Part shown: piece after piece, positions 18,001 to 25,240 of the stretch
Position numbering within the stretch: the stretch's first letter is position 1
Layout: each line of letters starts with the position of its first letter
Assembly: GCA_964570685.1 (NCBI GenBank)
Contig: CAZMZC010000006.1
Location: forward strand, 1-64,000
Reading direction: 5' to 3'
Length of the DNA: 64,000 bases
Origin: UBA1189 sp964570685
Lineage (GTDB): Bacteria; Bacteroidota; Bacteroidia; Bacteroidales; Bacteroidaceae
Translations under genes and position numbers: made by a program
Notes under the pieces: model-generated
Databases searched by the model: none
Told to the model about the DNA's origin: nothing
The model's input: only the letters and a program-made list of their open reading frames with translations

Positions 18001-18597
18001 GACAATACGCTCCAAAGATACACTAAACCGAAACAAACTCCGACCGACAGCAGTTACGGAATCTCCGAATTCCACTTTCTTTATAGGAGTATAGAATGAG
18101 GCTGTTCTGCCAACAAATGGACTTTGACCACCCTTCACGGGGCTTACATACTCCAAATCACGCCCGATATAGGCAGAATCCAATGGGGAGGTCCAGAACT
18201 GATAGTTATCTGTGAACGCCAGCGGAGTGCTGCCATCAGCAATCTCCACATATTTCAAGCCGCTGCATTCGTAGAAAGCCTTGCTTGCCACATTGGTGAC
18301 ACTCTTGGGTATTGTCACGGACACCAAATTCGCACATTGATAGAATGCCGTATCGCCAATCTCTGTCACGGCATATTCCGTGCCTTCATACAATACCGTA
18401 TCGGGCAGCACGACCTCCGAGTGCGAATACACCGAATTGTCGGGGTTAGGTATCACCTTCACCCCACCTTCACCAAGGACAGAATACCATATTCCATCCA
18501 CTTCAAACTCCTGCGCTGAGGTATGCGCCTGTGGCAACACCCATAGCAGAGCCAATAGCGCAATGGTGCGCAATGGCTGTAAAAATGCACTTTTCAT
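15088..18597 (-). CDS. BspA-like leucine-rich repeat surface protein
   Basis: The 1169-residue secreted protein has a signal peptide (residues 1-29) followed by repeated LRR_5 (BspA or Treponema type) units of the pattern IP..V..I...AF..C..L..V.IP. It is arranged in four or five blocks, each opening with a short FEVDGI-YR-like segment and ending with VPEGSLEAYQSA..W..F.KI. The C-terminus YDLSGRRI...GGIYIVNGKKVVIK is the usual Bacteroidales tail. BspA-type proteins bind host matrix or other bacteria at the cell surface. The gene is on its own; a structured RNA (18664-18995) lies just upstream in the same orientation. The internal repeats may allow recombination. Confidence 0.92.
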   Translation of the reverse strand: MKSAFLQPLRTIALLALLWVLPQAHTSAQEFEVDGIWYSVLGEGGVKVIPNPDNSVYSHSEVVLPDTVLYEGTEYAVTEIGDTAFYQCANLVSVTIPKSVTNVASKAFYECSGLKYVEIADGSTPLAFTDNYQFWTSPLDSAYIGRDLEYVSPVKGGQSPFVGRTASFYTPIKKVEFGDSVTAVGRSLFRFSVSLERIVFGDNVTEILNYAFGNCTALTVLELPASVTTIRSAFDNCENISRVICLAETPPTLSGGLFPTGATLFVPEGCLEAYQSVKAWSRFAKIIDAPYVPDFMVEGIKYTMVDKGEVGVVAINDTTKYEGDLVLPETVTYEGVTYTLTTICSGAFNGCAELTSVQVPATVISIEESAFAYSGLTSIELPKALTDIAAETFAYCRNLSSIVLPDCLTTLGTSAFLDCWELRRIVIPASVKTIRSSAFGGCGIDTMIVKGMTPSNVSSSDALGSAYTSYGVLIVPTGSLETYMNARFWQDFYKIEEEDGLSNVFEVDGVRYRRDASTVAVIGASGSEVIIPDSVVYDKKYAVTVIADEAFSGNQELESIVISEGVVTLGSYAFRDCINLRSISIPSTLVNGNFSYEYNILQAYSPAFYGCTGLESITVADGHPKLDSRNGCNALIWTNEGWDGVELWMGCKTTVIPDGVTQIAPYAFAGTGVKEVVIPNSTTTISDYAFDGCESLSSLYIGSGLTQLLGQWENTAFNGCRNLSKIVVDEGNPLFDSRENCNAVIETATNTLLMASNSTTVIPEGVTSIGGIGFNCCRYLKSLKIPASLADVNLVWGRILGNCRYLTSIVVDENNPILDSRSGCNAIIAKATNTLVRGCMNTVIPEDVESIGFSAFSGCNGLEEITIPDKVNAIWDYAFNACRDLRTVTFGKEVKELGANVFPLETYGLLNYASLETIIFKSDVPPVFNNDHGFSAHSRSHIQMIVPEGSLAAYQSAEVWKDFEKITEGEGVIEFESDGIFYRAVIGSDSAMVVKPRIDKEAPFVVSSYSDSIVIPETVWYDNKEYVVNAIGIYAFYGCELRYLSIPATVKEIGYDGLGAFFYGNVICYAAIPPKSQGASRFGVSYDAVLRVPKGSMELYEQAEWWRNFWHYNAKIEAIEDVTGIERVEVNVPCVQTDTIYDLSGRRITNTDNLKGGIYIVNGKKVVIK

Positions 18598-18663
18598 TGT
18601 GTTGATATTTTATAAATGTTCGTTTTATTGCTTATAGATTCTCCTGATTCGGCCACCATACCC

Positions 18664-18995
18664 AATAAAAAAGCGTGAGAACCTGTACCTGTTACTCGTC
18701 TCACCCTTTGAGGCTCTCGCATTGCCCATTATCGTCGAAACGAGCAACGCGAAAGCCTCACGCCGATATGTAAACAACCACCTTACATTACGCCAATCAT
18801 TCCGACCAGTATAACAAAGGAGGGTAAAAAACATACCCACTGAAGCATTCACCGTTGCTTTGTTTTTGACGATAATTAAGAATTTGCGAGATTCCAAAGA
18901 GCCAAAACCAAAGCGCCAAGTAAACGCCTTTCCATTATGTCATCCCCGTCCTACCACCTTGATTCGTACAAATGAATTAAGGTATCGGCGAGAGA
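18664..18995 (-). ncRNA. Structured non-coding RNA, copy 1
   Basis: Read on the minus strand, a -7 element TAAATTTG (19001-19008) is followed by about 330 nt that match the sequence at 55214-55508 in several conserved blocks (GACATAATGxAAAG, CGTTTACTTG, CAACGGTG, TACATATCGGCGTG, GTTGCTCGTT, CGAGTAACAGGTACAG). It ends in a hairpin GTGAGA/TCTCAC (18675-18704) followed by TTTTTTATT. The terminal stem has a different sequence in the other copy but pairs equally well, which is covariation. ORFs through it are not conserved in frame. It may belong to the Bacteroidales-1 RNA motif or be new; this was not tested. Confidence 0.65.
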
Positions 18996-19177
18996 TGCTG
19001 CAAATTTACTAATTATAATTAAATAACAGCCATATTGCATTACTTTTTTTGCAACAGGCAAAAAAAGACAAGTAGAGTTCATGCACCAGAATCAAAGCGA
19101 ACGCTCACCGAGATATTCGTTTATCGGGTGCAAAAGTAAACCCGCTTTGCGTGTATGATAGCGGAAATTCATTCTAT

Positions 19178-19207
19178 CGGGTCGCAGACCCTGACACTCG
19201 ACTACGG
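19178..19207. repeat. Dispersed hairpin repeat GGGTCGCAGACCC, copy 1
   Basis: GGGTC-GCA-GACCC is followed by TGACACTCGACTACGG. A second copy with TGATACTACTACGG is at 55975-56002. Both lie in the same type of repeat-rich spacer. Confidence 0.65.
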
Positions 19208-19626
19208 CCGATTACAAATCAGCCGTGACTGAAGAACACGAATTTCCACGAATTCATCATGAATTACCATAAATTATTCATGTGTTGCCTAACACTTTCA
19301 TGCAATTCGCCTATAGTCTTGAAGCTTATACCCCCTGGCAAAACGGCCTATACCCCTTGGCAGAAGGATTTACCACACGCGACCGTTGCCAAGGATATAC
19401 GCACTGACAATGTGCGAGTTATGCATAACGACCGATAGGACTATTCGGCCATTAATCCCATGCTATAGCAATATTTCATCTGACCCTTGGCAGATTGAGG
19501 ATTGAGGGTTTATGGTTGAGGGATAAGGGTTAATTAGCCACCCATAAGATAAGCAACACCGAAGGTTCGTTTTCAGACAAACGCACTATGGATTGGACGA
19601 TTTGGGTAGTGCCGATTTATTTGCTG

Positions 19627-19708
19627 TTCGCGAAGAGCAACGTGGCCGTTCGCGAAGAGCAGCGCGGTTGTTCGCGAAGAGCAGCGCGGTCGTTCGCGAA
19701 CAGCAACA
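19627..19708. repeat. 22-bp tandem repeat with TTCGCGAA cores (3.7 units)
   Basis: Units start at 19627, 19649, 19671 and 19693 with exact 22-bp spacing. Each begins with the palindrome TTCGCGAA followed by a GAGCAGCGCGGTC-like part. ORFs crossing it in more than one frame are by-products of the repeat. Confidence 0.8.
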
Positions 19709-19971
19709 CAAAACGATGGATGAAATCAGGGAGAGCCAAGGCCGTGAAACAGGGAGCAGACATGCCGATGCCAGGGGGTAAATGCAAATCATTATATGGG
19801 AGATTTGTATTGATAATCAGCGACAAATGTCACAGAAAAGGCGTTTTTGCCAAGGGGTTGCCAGGGGGTGATGAAACAATAATCCGTGGTTATCTGTGGC
19901 ATTCGTGAGAAAGAAAACAATCCGTGACAATCCGCGTGCTCAGTGTGCTCCGTAATCAAGAGAGGACAAAA

Positions 19972-20010
19972 AACGAGGACAACCCCAGGACGGCCCAGGT
20001 TGTCCTCGTT
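19972..20010 (-). terminator. Terminator of the 20-22 kb minus-strand genes
   Basis: AACGAGGACAACC and GGTTGTCCTCGTT form a perfect 13-bp stem. On the minus strand it is followed by TTTTTTG. It lies 69 nt after the lipoprotein stop codon. Confidence 0.7.
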
Positions 20011-20078
20011 AAGAGATTGGTACACTGTCTATTGCGCCCGACAAGGACAGCCGGACAGCCTATTCGGCAACACCAGTA

Positions 20079-20549
20079 TTATTCCCCTACAGAGAGCTTA
20101 GCCGAATAGCTCGTCGACTCGCCATAGATCTGGCCTGCAGCGGTCTGCGCCGAGTAGTCATACTTGGCCTTGAAGGAGACGTCGTACTTGCCCTCAGTAT
20201 CGGGAGCCTTGAAGCGCCACATGGGGGGCGCATCCTGCTTGTGCGGTGCGATGACCTTTACCACCTCGCTTACTACGCTGTCGCCCACGTACAGACGCCA
20301 ATGGTAGTCGGCCTCGGTGATATAGGCTCCGGTATATGACACCTGCACGAAGGCGGTGATGGAGTCGCCAGGAGCGCACGTTGACTTTTTCGGTAAGGTG
20401 GTATGCTTGTCCAACGTAATCTCAGAAGGAGCCAGCGTGGTGAAACGGAGCTCGCCATATACGGGAGGCTCACTCATGACAGGCTCGTAGCATGAGGCCA
20501 TGCCCAGCAACAGGGTAAGGCTGATAGCAAATAGGGATTTCTTCTGCAT
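20079..20549 (-). CDS. Small lipoprotein with Ig-like fold
   Basis: The 156-residue protein has a lipoprotein signal (LLLGMASC, Cys20). The mature part is predicted to be mostly beta with a PKD or Ig-like appearance (APGDSITAFVQVSYTGAYITEADYHWRLYVGD). It is likely anchored in the outer membrane. A good -7 element TATCTTTG lies on the minus strand at 20579-20586. Function unknown. Confidence 0.8.
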   Translation of the reverse strand: MQKKSLFAISLTLLLGMASCYEPVMSEPPVYGELRFTTLAPSEITLDKHTTLPKKSTCAPGDSITAFVQVSYTGAYITEADYHWRLYVGDSVVSEVVKVIAPHKQDAPPMWRFKAPDTEGKYDVSFKAKYDYSAQTAAGQIYGESTSYSAKLSVGE

Positions 20550-20639
20550 AGTCGTAGTATTTAAGTGATATTGCTTGGCAAAGATAATGAAACCAAACGA
20601 ATATTGCTAATCTTTAACTTCTTTTTCAACATTGGCATT

Positions 20640-21152
20640 TCATAAGTTCACAAACACCTCGTCGATAGGCTTGCGTGTCTTCTCGGGCACCTCCGATGTG
20701 GCCGGATAGCCTATTGGGATGAGTACGGCAGGCTCATACGGCTCGGTAATGCCGAAGAGTGAGCGGCAGAGCTCCACATCGAAGTTGCACACCCAGCAGG
20801 TGCCCAAGCCTACCTCGGCTGCTGCCAAGCAGAGGTGCTCTACGGCAATGCTGATGTCGATGTCGGCATGGTCTTTGGGCTCGGAACGACGACGCTTCCA
20901 CGACTCCTCGTGGTTGGAGCAGGCGATGATATACATGGGGGCTTCGTTGAACCACTCGCGATGATAGCACTGGCGTATCTTGGCACAATCTTCGGGCTTG
21001 CTCACGATAAAGAACTTCCATGGCTGGAGGTTGACTGCCGAGGGAGCAAGGCGCACGCACTCCATTACATATTGCAACTTTTCGGGTTCAATGGTGCGCT
21101 GCTCGTAGGTGCGCACTGAATAACGGGCTTTTACTAAATCTAAGAAATTCAT
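20640..21152 (-). CDS. Nitroreductase-family FMN oxidoreductase
   Basis: The 170-residue protein begins MNFLDLVKARYSVRTYEQRTI, the nitroreductase signature with FMN-binding R and S residues, followed by LAPSAVNLQPWKFFIVS and a C-terminal GxPxGYP-like segment (IPIGYPATSEVPEKTRKPIDE). Enzymes of this family transfer electrons from NAD(P)H to nitro compounds, quinones or flavins. The length is normal for the short subfamily. It lies downstream of the permease gene in the same orientation. Confidence 0.9.
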   Translation of the reverse strand: MNFLDLVKARYSVRTYEQRTIEPEKLQYVMECVRLAPSAVNLQPWKFFIVSKPEDCAKIRQCYHREWFNEAPMYIIACSNHEESWKRRRSEPKDHADIDISIAVEHLCLAAAEVGLGTCWVCNFDVELCRSLFGITEPYEPAVLIPIGYPATSEVPEKTRKPIDEVFVNL

Positions 21153-21224
21153 ATATCTATTTAACGATTAATGATGAACGAGGAACGAAAACTACCTCCG
21201 GATGGTACTCTAAACATTAAAACT

Positions 21225-22463
21225 CTACTCAAACCTCATTGCCTTGGTGGGATAGATGCGCGATATGAGGTGCGAGGGTACGATGAGTATCAGCACCGAG
21301 AGCACAAACATCACCACGTTGACAACTATTATAAAAGGCCAATTGAACTCGATGGGTACGCGGTCGAGGTAGTAGTTGGCCGGATCGAGCGGGATAAGGC
21401 CTGTAAACTTCTGCACTGCACAGAGGCCCAGCCCCACGATATTGCCCCATAGCATACCCTTGCCGATGATGAGCATGGCAAGGTAGAGGAATGCCTTGCG
21501 CACCGAAGCATTGGACGCGCCGATGGCCTTGAGGATGCCGATAAACTGGGTGCGCTCGATGATGAGTATCAGCAGGCCGGATATCATAGTGAAGCCTGCC
21601 ACACCTATCATCAGGGCCAGGATGAGCCATACGTTCATATCCAGCACATCGAGCCAGGCAAAGAGTCCGGGATTGATATCGGTGACGGACTGCACCAGGT
21701 ATTGCTCGCCATAGCGGTCTTCGGTGCGGTCGAGCAGGGTGCCCAGCTCCCAGTTCATCTCCTCCACTTTGCTGAAATCGGTAAGGAGCACCTCGACACC
21801 TGTCACTTGGTCTGGCTCCCAGCGGTTGAGTGCCTGCACGGCCTTCAGGTCGGCAATCACAAACAGGCGGTCATATTCGTTGAATCCCGTTTCGTAGATT
21901 CCTGCCACCGTATAGCGGCGAGCACGCATGGTACCTTGCAAGAAGTAGGAGTCTATCTTGTCGCCTACGCCAAGCTGGAGCTTGTCGGCAATGAAGCGAG
22001 ATGTCAGTATGTTGCCCGATGCCACACTGTCGGAGAACGATGGCACGACACCTTCTTTCAGGTATTGGGTATAGAACGAGAGGTCGTAGTCCTCGCCCAC
22101 CCCCTTGAGCAGATAACCCATGAAGTCATTTTCGGTACGGAACACACCGGGCTTGGCTGCATAGCGTTGCACATGCTCTACGGAGGGCATCGCGGCGAGA
22201 CGGCTCAGCAAGGCACTGTCAGCAGCAACAGGCAGTGCCTCATGGCTTTGTCCGCCCTCATAGTTGCTGATGTGGATGTGTGAGCTGAAGCCTACGGCTT
22301 TCTCCCGCACCTCGTGCTTGAAACCAAACGACACCGCTATGGTCACGAGCATCACCGCCAACCCCAAAGCTACTCCAATCTGTGCAATGAACACGGCCGG
22401 ACGCGACACGCTGCGGCTGCCTTGCTCACTCTTGTAGAGACGTCGGGCGATGAATGATTCCAT
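21225..22463 (-). CDS. FtsX/LolE-family ABC transporter permease
   Basis: The 412-residue protein has one N-terminal transmembrane helix (residues 26-48), a large periplasmic MacB-like domain (residues 50-265), and three C-terminal helices (about 275-300, 320-345, 375-398) with the FtsX core ISGLLILIIERTQFIGILKAIGASNASVRKAFL. It is closest in shape to LolC/LolE lipoprotein-releasing permeases. No ATPase partner is adjacent. A heptad tract separates it from the upstream aminotransferase gene. Confidence 0.88.
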   Translation of the reverse strand: MESFIARRLYKSEQGSRSVSRPAVFIAQIGVALGLAVMLVTIAVSFGFKHEVREKAVGFSSHIHISNYEGGQSHEALPVAADSALLSRLAAMPSVEHVQRYAAKPGVFRTENDFMGYLLKGVGEDYDLSFYTQYLKEGVVPSFSDSVASGNILTSRFIADKLQLGVGDKIDSYFLQGTMRARRYTVAGIYETGFNEYDRLFVIADLKAVQALNRWEPDQVTGVEVLLTDFSKVEEMNWELGTLLDRTEDRYGEQYLVQSVTDINPGLFAWLDVLDMNVWLILALMIGVAGFTMISGLLILIIERTQFIGILKAIGASNASVRKAFLYLAMLIIGKGMLWGNIVGLGLCAVQKFTGLIPLDPANYYLDRVPIEFNWPFIIVVNVVMFVLSVLILIVPSHLISRIYPTKAMRFE

Positions 22464-22470
22464 GAATAGT

Positions 22471-22514
22471 GGTGAGAGGTTAGCGGTTAGCGGTGAGAGG
22501 TGAGTGGTGAGAGG
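22471..22514. repeat. Heptanucleotide tract GGTTAGC/GGTGAGA
   Basis: Six 7-bp words (GGTGAGA, GGTTAGC, GGTTAGC, GGTGAGA, GGTGAGT, GGTGAGA) fill the gap between two genes. Related tracts are at 43859 and 56001; this one and the one at 56001 both end in GGACAAT. Confidence 0.75.
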
Positions 22515-22518
22515 ACAA

Positions 22519-23718
22519 TTAGATCGTTCTGCCGGGATATGCTTCCAACGCTTTCCGCAACACTACGAGAGCACGTTGCAGGTCGTCCTTCTTCAGCACA
22601 TAAGCGATACGCACCTCGTCACGTCCTGCGCCAGGCGTAGTGTAGAATCCGCTGGCAGGGGCCATCATCACGGTTTCTCCTTCGTAGTTGAACTCGCTGA
22701 GACACCACGCACAGAACTTCTCGCTATCATCGACCGGCAATCGGGCCACCGTATAGAATGCTCCCATAGGAATGGGGCTATACACACCGGGGATACGGTT
22801 GAGTCCGTCAATCAAGCACTTACGACGCTCTACATACTCGTCGTAGGTATCTCGTGTATACTCTTCAGGCTCGTCGAGCGAAGCTTCGGCTGCAATCTGT
22901 CCGATAAGCGGAGGACTCAAACGGGCCTGGCAGAACTTCATCACTGCCTGACGCAACTGTTTGTTCTTCGTGATGAGTGCTCCGATACGTATGCCACACT
23001 CCGAGTAACGCTTCGACACCGAGTCGATGAGCACCACATTGTCTTCGATACCCTCAAGATGGCAGGCCGAGATATAGGGCGAACCGGTGTAGATAAACTC
23101 GCGGTACACCTCATCGGAGAAGAGATAGAGGTCATACTTCTTCACGAGATCGCGTATCTGATTCATCTCGCGACGTGTATAGAGATAGCCTGTAGGGTTG
23201 TTGGGGTTACAGATCATGATAGCCTTGGTGCGCTCGTTGATGAGCTCCTCGAAGCGCTCTACCTTGGGCAAGCAGAATCCCTCCTCAATGGTGGTGGGTA
23301 TAGTACGTATCACCGCTCCTGCCGAGATGGCAAACGCCTGATAGTTGGCATAGAAGGGGTCGGGCATGATAATCTCGTCGCCCGGATTAAGGCAGGCGAG
23401 GAAGGAGAAGAGCACTGCCTCGGAGCCTCCCGTGGTGATGATGATATCATCGGCCGTGAGATTGATGTCGTACTTCTTGTAGTAACCCACCAACTTCTCC
23501 CGATAGCTGCGATAGCCCTGCGAGGGGCTATACTCCAACACCTTGCGGTCGATATTGCGTATGGCATCAATGGCCGCCTGTGGTGTGGGTAGGTCGGGCT
23601 GACCGATATTCAAATGATATACATGTATGCCTCGTGCCTTGGCATCATCGGCCAAGGGTACGAGTTTGCGTATAGGCGAAGCAGGCATCAGCGTGCCGCG
23701 TTGTGATATCTGTGGCAT
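22519..23718 (-). CDS. Class I/II aminotransferase (aspartate/aromatic type)
   Basis: The ATG at 23718 (MPQISQRGTLMPASPIRKL) is chosen because upstream codons lie within the promoter; it gives 399 residues, normal for the family. Motifs include HLNIGQPDLPTP, CNPNNPTGYLYTRREM, SDEVYREF, the PLP lysine in SVSKRYSECGIRIG, and an R-x-AY segment near the end (VRIAYVLKKDD). It catalyses PLP-dependent transamination in the cytoplasm; the substrate is probably aspartate or aromatic amino acids. The promoter has the conserved-spacer form described at 23751. Confidence 0.92.
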   Translation of the reverse strand: MPQISQRGTLMPASPIRKLVPLADDAKARGIHVYHLNIGQPDLPTPQAAIDAIRNIDRKVLEYSPSQGYRSYREKLVGYYKKYDINLTADDIIITTGGSEAVLFSFLACLNPGDEIIMPDPFYANYQAFAISAGAVIRTIPTTIEEGFCLPKVERFEELINERTKAIMICNPNNPTGYLYTRREMNQIRDLVKKYDLYLFSDEVYREFIYTGSPYISACHLEGIEDNVVLIDSVSKRYSECGIRIGALITKNKQLRQAVMKFCQARLSPPLIGQIAAEASLDEPEEYTRDTYDEYVERRKCLIDGLNRIPGVYSPIPMGAFYTVARLPVDDSEKFCAWCLSEFNYEGETVMMAPASGFYTTPGAGRDEVRIAYVLKKDDLQRALVVLRKALEAYPGRTI

Positions 23719-23750
23719 ATATATAATATATAGTATATGTAAATTATGCA

Positions 23751-23811
23751 CAAAATTAGTGCAAGGCGAGCGAAAACGCAAATAAAAATGCTGTTTTCGC
23801 TCGCCTTGCAC
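23751..23811 (-). promoter_or_regulatory. Aminotransferase promoter embedded in a 19-bp inverted repeat
   Basis: On the minus strand TTTG (23779-23782), a 20-nt spacer and TAATTTTG (23751-23758) form a promoter. The spacer GTTTTCGCTCGCCTTGCAC is repeated perfectly inverted at 23793-23811, with a 15-nt loop, so the promoter can extrude a cruciform. The inverted repeat may also end the upstream reductase transcript. Confidence 0.7.
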
Positions 23812-23830
23812 CAACTTTTACGTTGTAACC

Positions 23831-25219
23831 CTACAGCGTATCTTGCTTGAGCGACTCTACGTATTTATCGATACGTTGCATTTCGCGTGGTATGCGTATA
23901 CGCTGGGGACAATGGCTCACACACTCGTTGCAGCCTACGCAGTGGTCGGCCTGACGAAGTTTGGGTACCGAACGGTCGTAGCCCACGAGGAAAGCCTGGC
24001 GCATACGGGCATAGCCCTCGTCTTGACGGCTCTTGGGGATGTTGCCTTCGTTGACGCACTTGTTGTAGTGGAGCAGTATGGCAGGGATGTCGAGTCCATA
24101 GGGGCAGGGCATACAGTACTTGCAATCGTTGCAGGGGATGGTGGGATACTTGGCGAGGAGCTCGGCCGTCCCGTAGAGAAACTCGTTCTCCTCCTCGGTG
24201 AGGGGGTGCAGGGGCGAGTAGCTGGCGAGGTTGTCCTGCAGATGCTCCATATAGGTCATGCCGCTAAGCACACTGAGCACTCCCTTCGGGGTACCGGCAA
24301 AGCGGAAGGCCCAGGAAGCTACGCTGCGTTCAGGCTCTCGGGTCTTGAGGCGGCGAACGATGTGGTCGGGCACGCGCGACAGACGGCCTCCGAGCAAGGG
24401 CTCCATGATGACTACGGGGATGCCACGCTTCTCGAGCTGTACATAAAGGTACTCGGCATCGGAGTTTTTCCAGTCGAGGTAGTTCATCTGTATCTGGATA
24501 AAGTCCCAGTGGATGGTGCCCTCATCGTGTAGCTTCAGGTAGCGGTCGAAGGCTTCGTTGTTGCCATGGAACGAAAAGCCCAGATGGCGTATACGACCTG
24601 CACGGCGTTCCTCCTGCAGATAGTCGAGCATACCGTTTTCGACGTAGCGCTGCTCGAAGTTGCGGTAGTCGTTGCCGAGTGAGTGGAGCAGGTAGTAGTC
24701 GATGTAGTCGACCTGCAGCTCGCGCATGGAGTCGTGATACATCTTCATCGAAGCCTCGCGGCTCCAAGTGCTGCGTGAGAAGTTCGACAGCTTGGTGGCC
24801 ACATAGTAGCTCTCGCGGGGATAGCGCTTGAGGGCGATACCTGTGCTCTGCTCCGACTTGCCGCGGAGATAGGCAGGTGATGTGTCGTAGTAGTTGACAC
24901 CGTGGGCCATGGCATAGTCGACAAGCTCGTTCACCATATCCTGATCTATCACCTCCTGCTCCTTGCCATCGTCGCCCTTGACCTTCTTCTGTGGCCAGCG
25001 CATGCAGCCGTAGCCGAGGATTGATACCTTGTCGCCCGACGCGGGGTGAGTGCGATAGGTCATCTCGCCTAATATTGCTGTGGAGCCGCCGTAGGTGATG
25101 GCGCCCTGCTCCTTCTTGCCTGAGCACCCCGTCATTACGGCTGCTGTGGTGAGTACTCCTCCACCGAGAGTTTTGATGAAACCGCGGCGGGTGAGGTTGT
25201 TATTGCTGTTTTTATCCAT
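23831..25219 (-). CDS. Exported aldo/keto reductase with two 4Fe-4S clusters
   Basis: The 462-residue protein has a Tat-type N-terminus (NLTRRGFIKTLGGGVLTTAAVMTGC) with a lipobox Cys, an aldo/keto reductase barrel (residues 60-340; YDTSPAYLRG, LHSLG, HLGFSFHG), and a C-terminal ferredoxin domain with CNDCKYCMPC and CVGCNECVSHC. The family is common in anaerobes but the exported form with a lipobox is less usual. It follows the membrane Fe-S protein by 21 nt, suggesting that the pair moves electrons between the membrane and a periplasmic carbonyl substrate (inference). Confidence 0.88.
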   Translation of the reverse strand: MDKNSNNNLTRRGFIKTLGGGVLTTAAVMTGCSGKKEQGAITYGGSTAILGEMTYRTHPASGDKVSILGYGCMRWPQKKVKGDDGKEQEVIDQDMVNELVDYAMAHGVNYYDTSPAYLRGKSEQSTGIALKRYPRESYYVATKLSNFSRSTWSREASMKMYHDSMRELQVDYIDYYLLHSLGNDYRNFEQRYVENGMLDYLQEERRAGRIRHLGFSFHGNNEAFDRYLKLHDEGTIHWDFIQIQMNYLDWKNSDAEYLYVQLEKRGIPVVIMEPLLGGRLSRVPDHIVRRLKTREPERSVASWAFRFAGTPKGVLSVLSGMTYMEHLQDNLASYSPLHPLTEEENEFLYGTAELLAKYPTIPCNDCKYCMPCPYGLDIPAILLHYNKCVNEGNIPKSRQDEGYARMRQAFLVGYDRSVPKLRQADHCVGCNECVSHCPQRIRIPREMQRIDKYVESLKQDTL

Positions 25220-25240
25220 AGTTATCGCTTCGATTGATTC

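Larger units (their letters stand above)
19016..20078. other. Repeat-rich gene-free kilobase
   Basis: No convincing gene is seen. It contains a hairpin repeat at 19178, two direct TATACCCCYTGGCA words near 19328-19362 with inverted counterparts near 19774 and 19849, a 22-bp tandem array at 19627, degenerate 9-bp words (ATCCGTGGT, TATCTGTGG) near 19890, a terminator at 19972, and a CCGGACAGCC repeat at 20041. Several of these also occur at 55.5-56.6 kb. Confidence 0.7.

Noticed and set aside
18625..18897. 90-aa minus-strand ORF upstream of the BspA-like gene
   Set aside because: It lies inside the structured RNA; the equivalent frame is not kept in the second RNA copy.
19627..19708. CRISPR array
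   Set aside because: The units are directly adjacent 22-bp repeats with no spacers, and no cas genes are present.
19588..19908. 106-aa plus-strand ORF across the 22-bp repeat
   Set aside because: The repeat is open in more than one frame; there is no start context or conserved domain, so it is treated as non-coding.
22504..23592. 362-aa plus-strand ORF
   Set aside because: It is the antisense shadow of the aminotransferase gene, which has clear family motifs.
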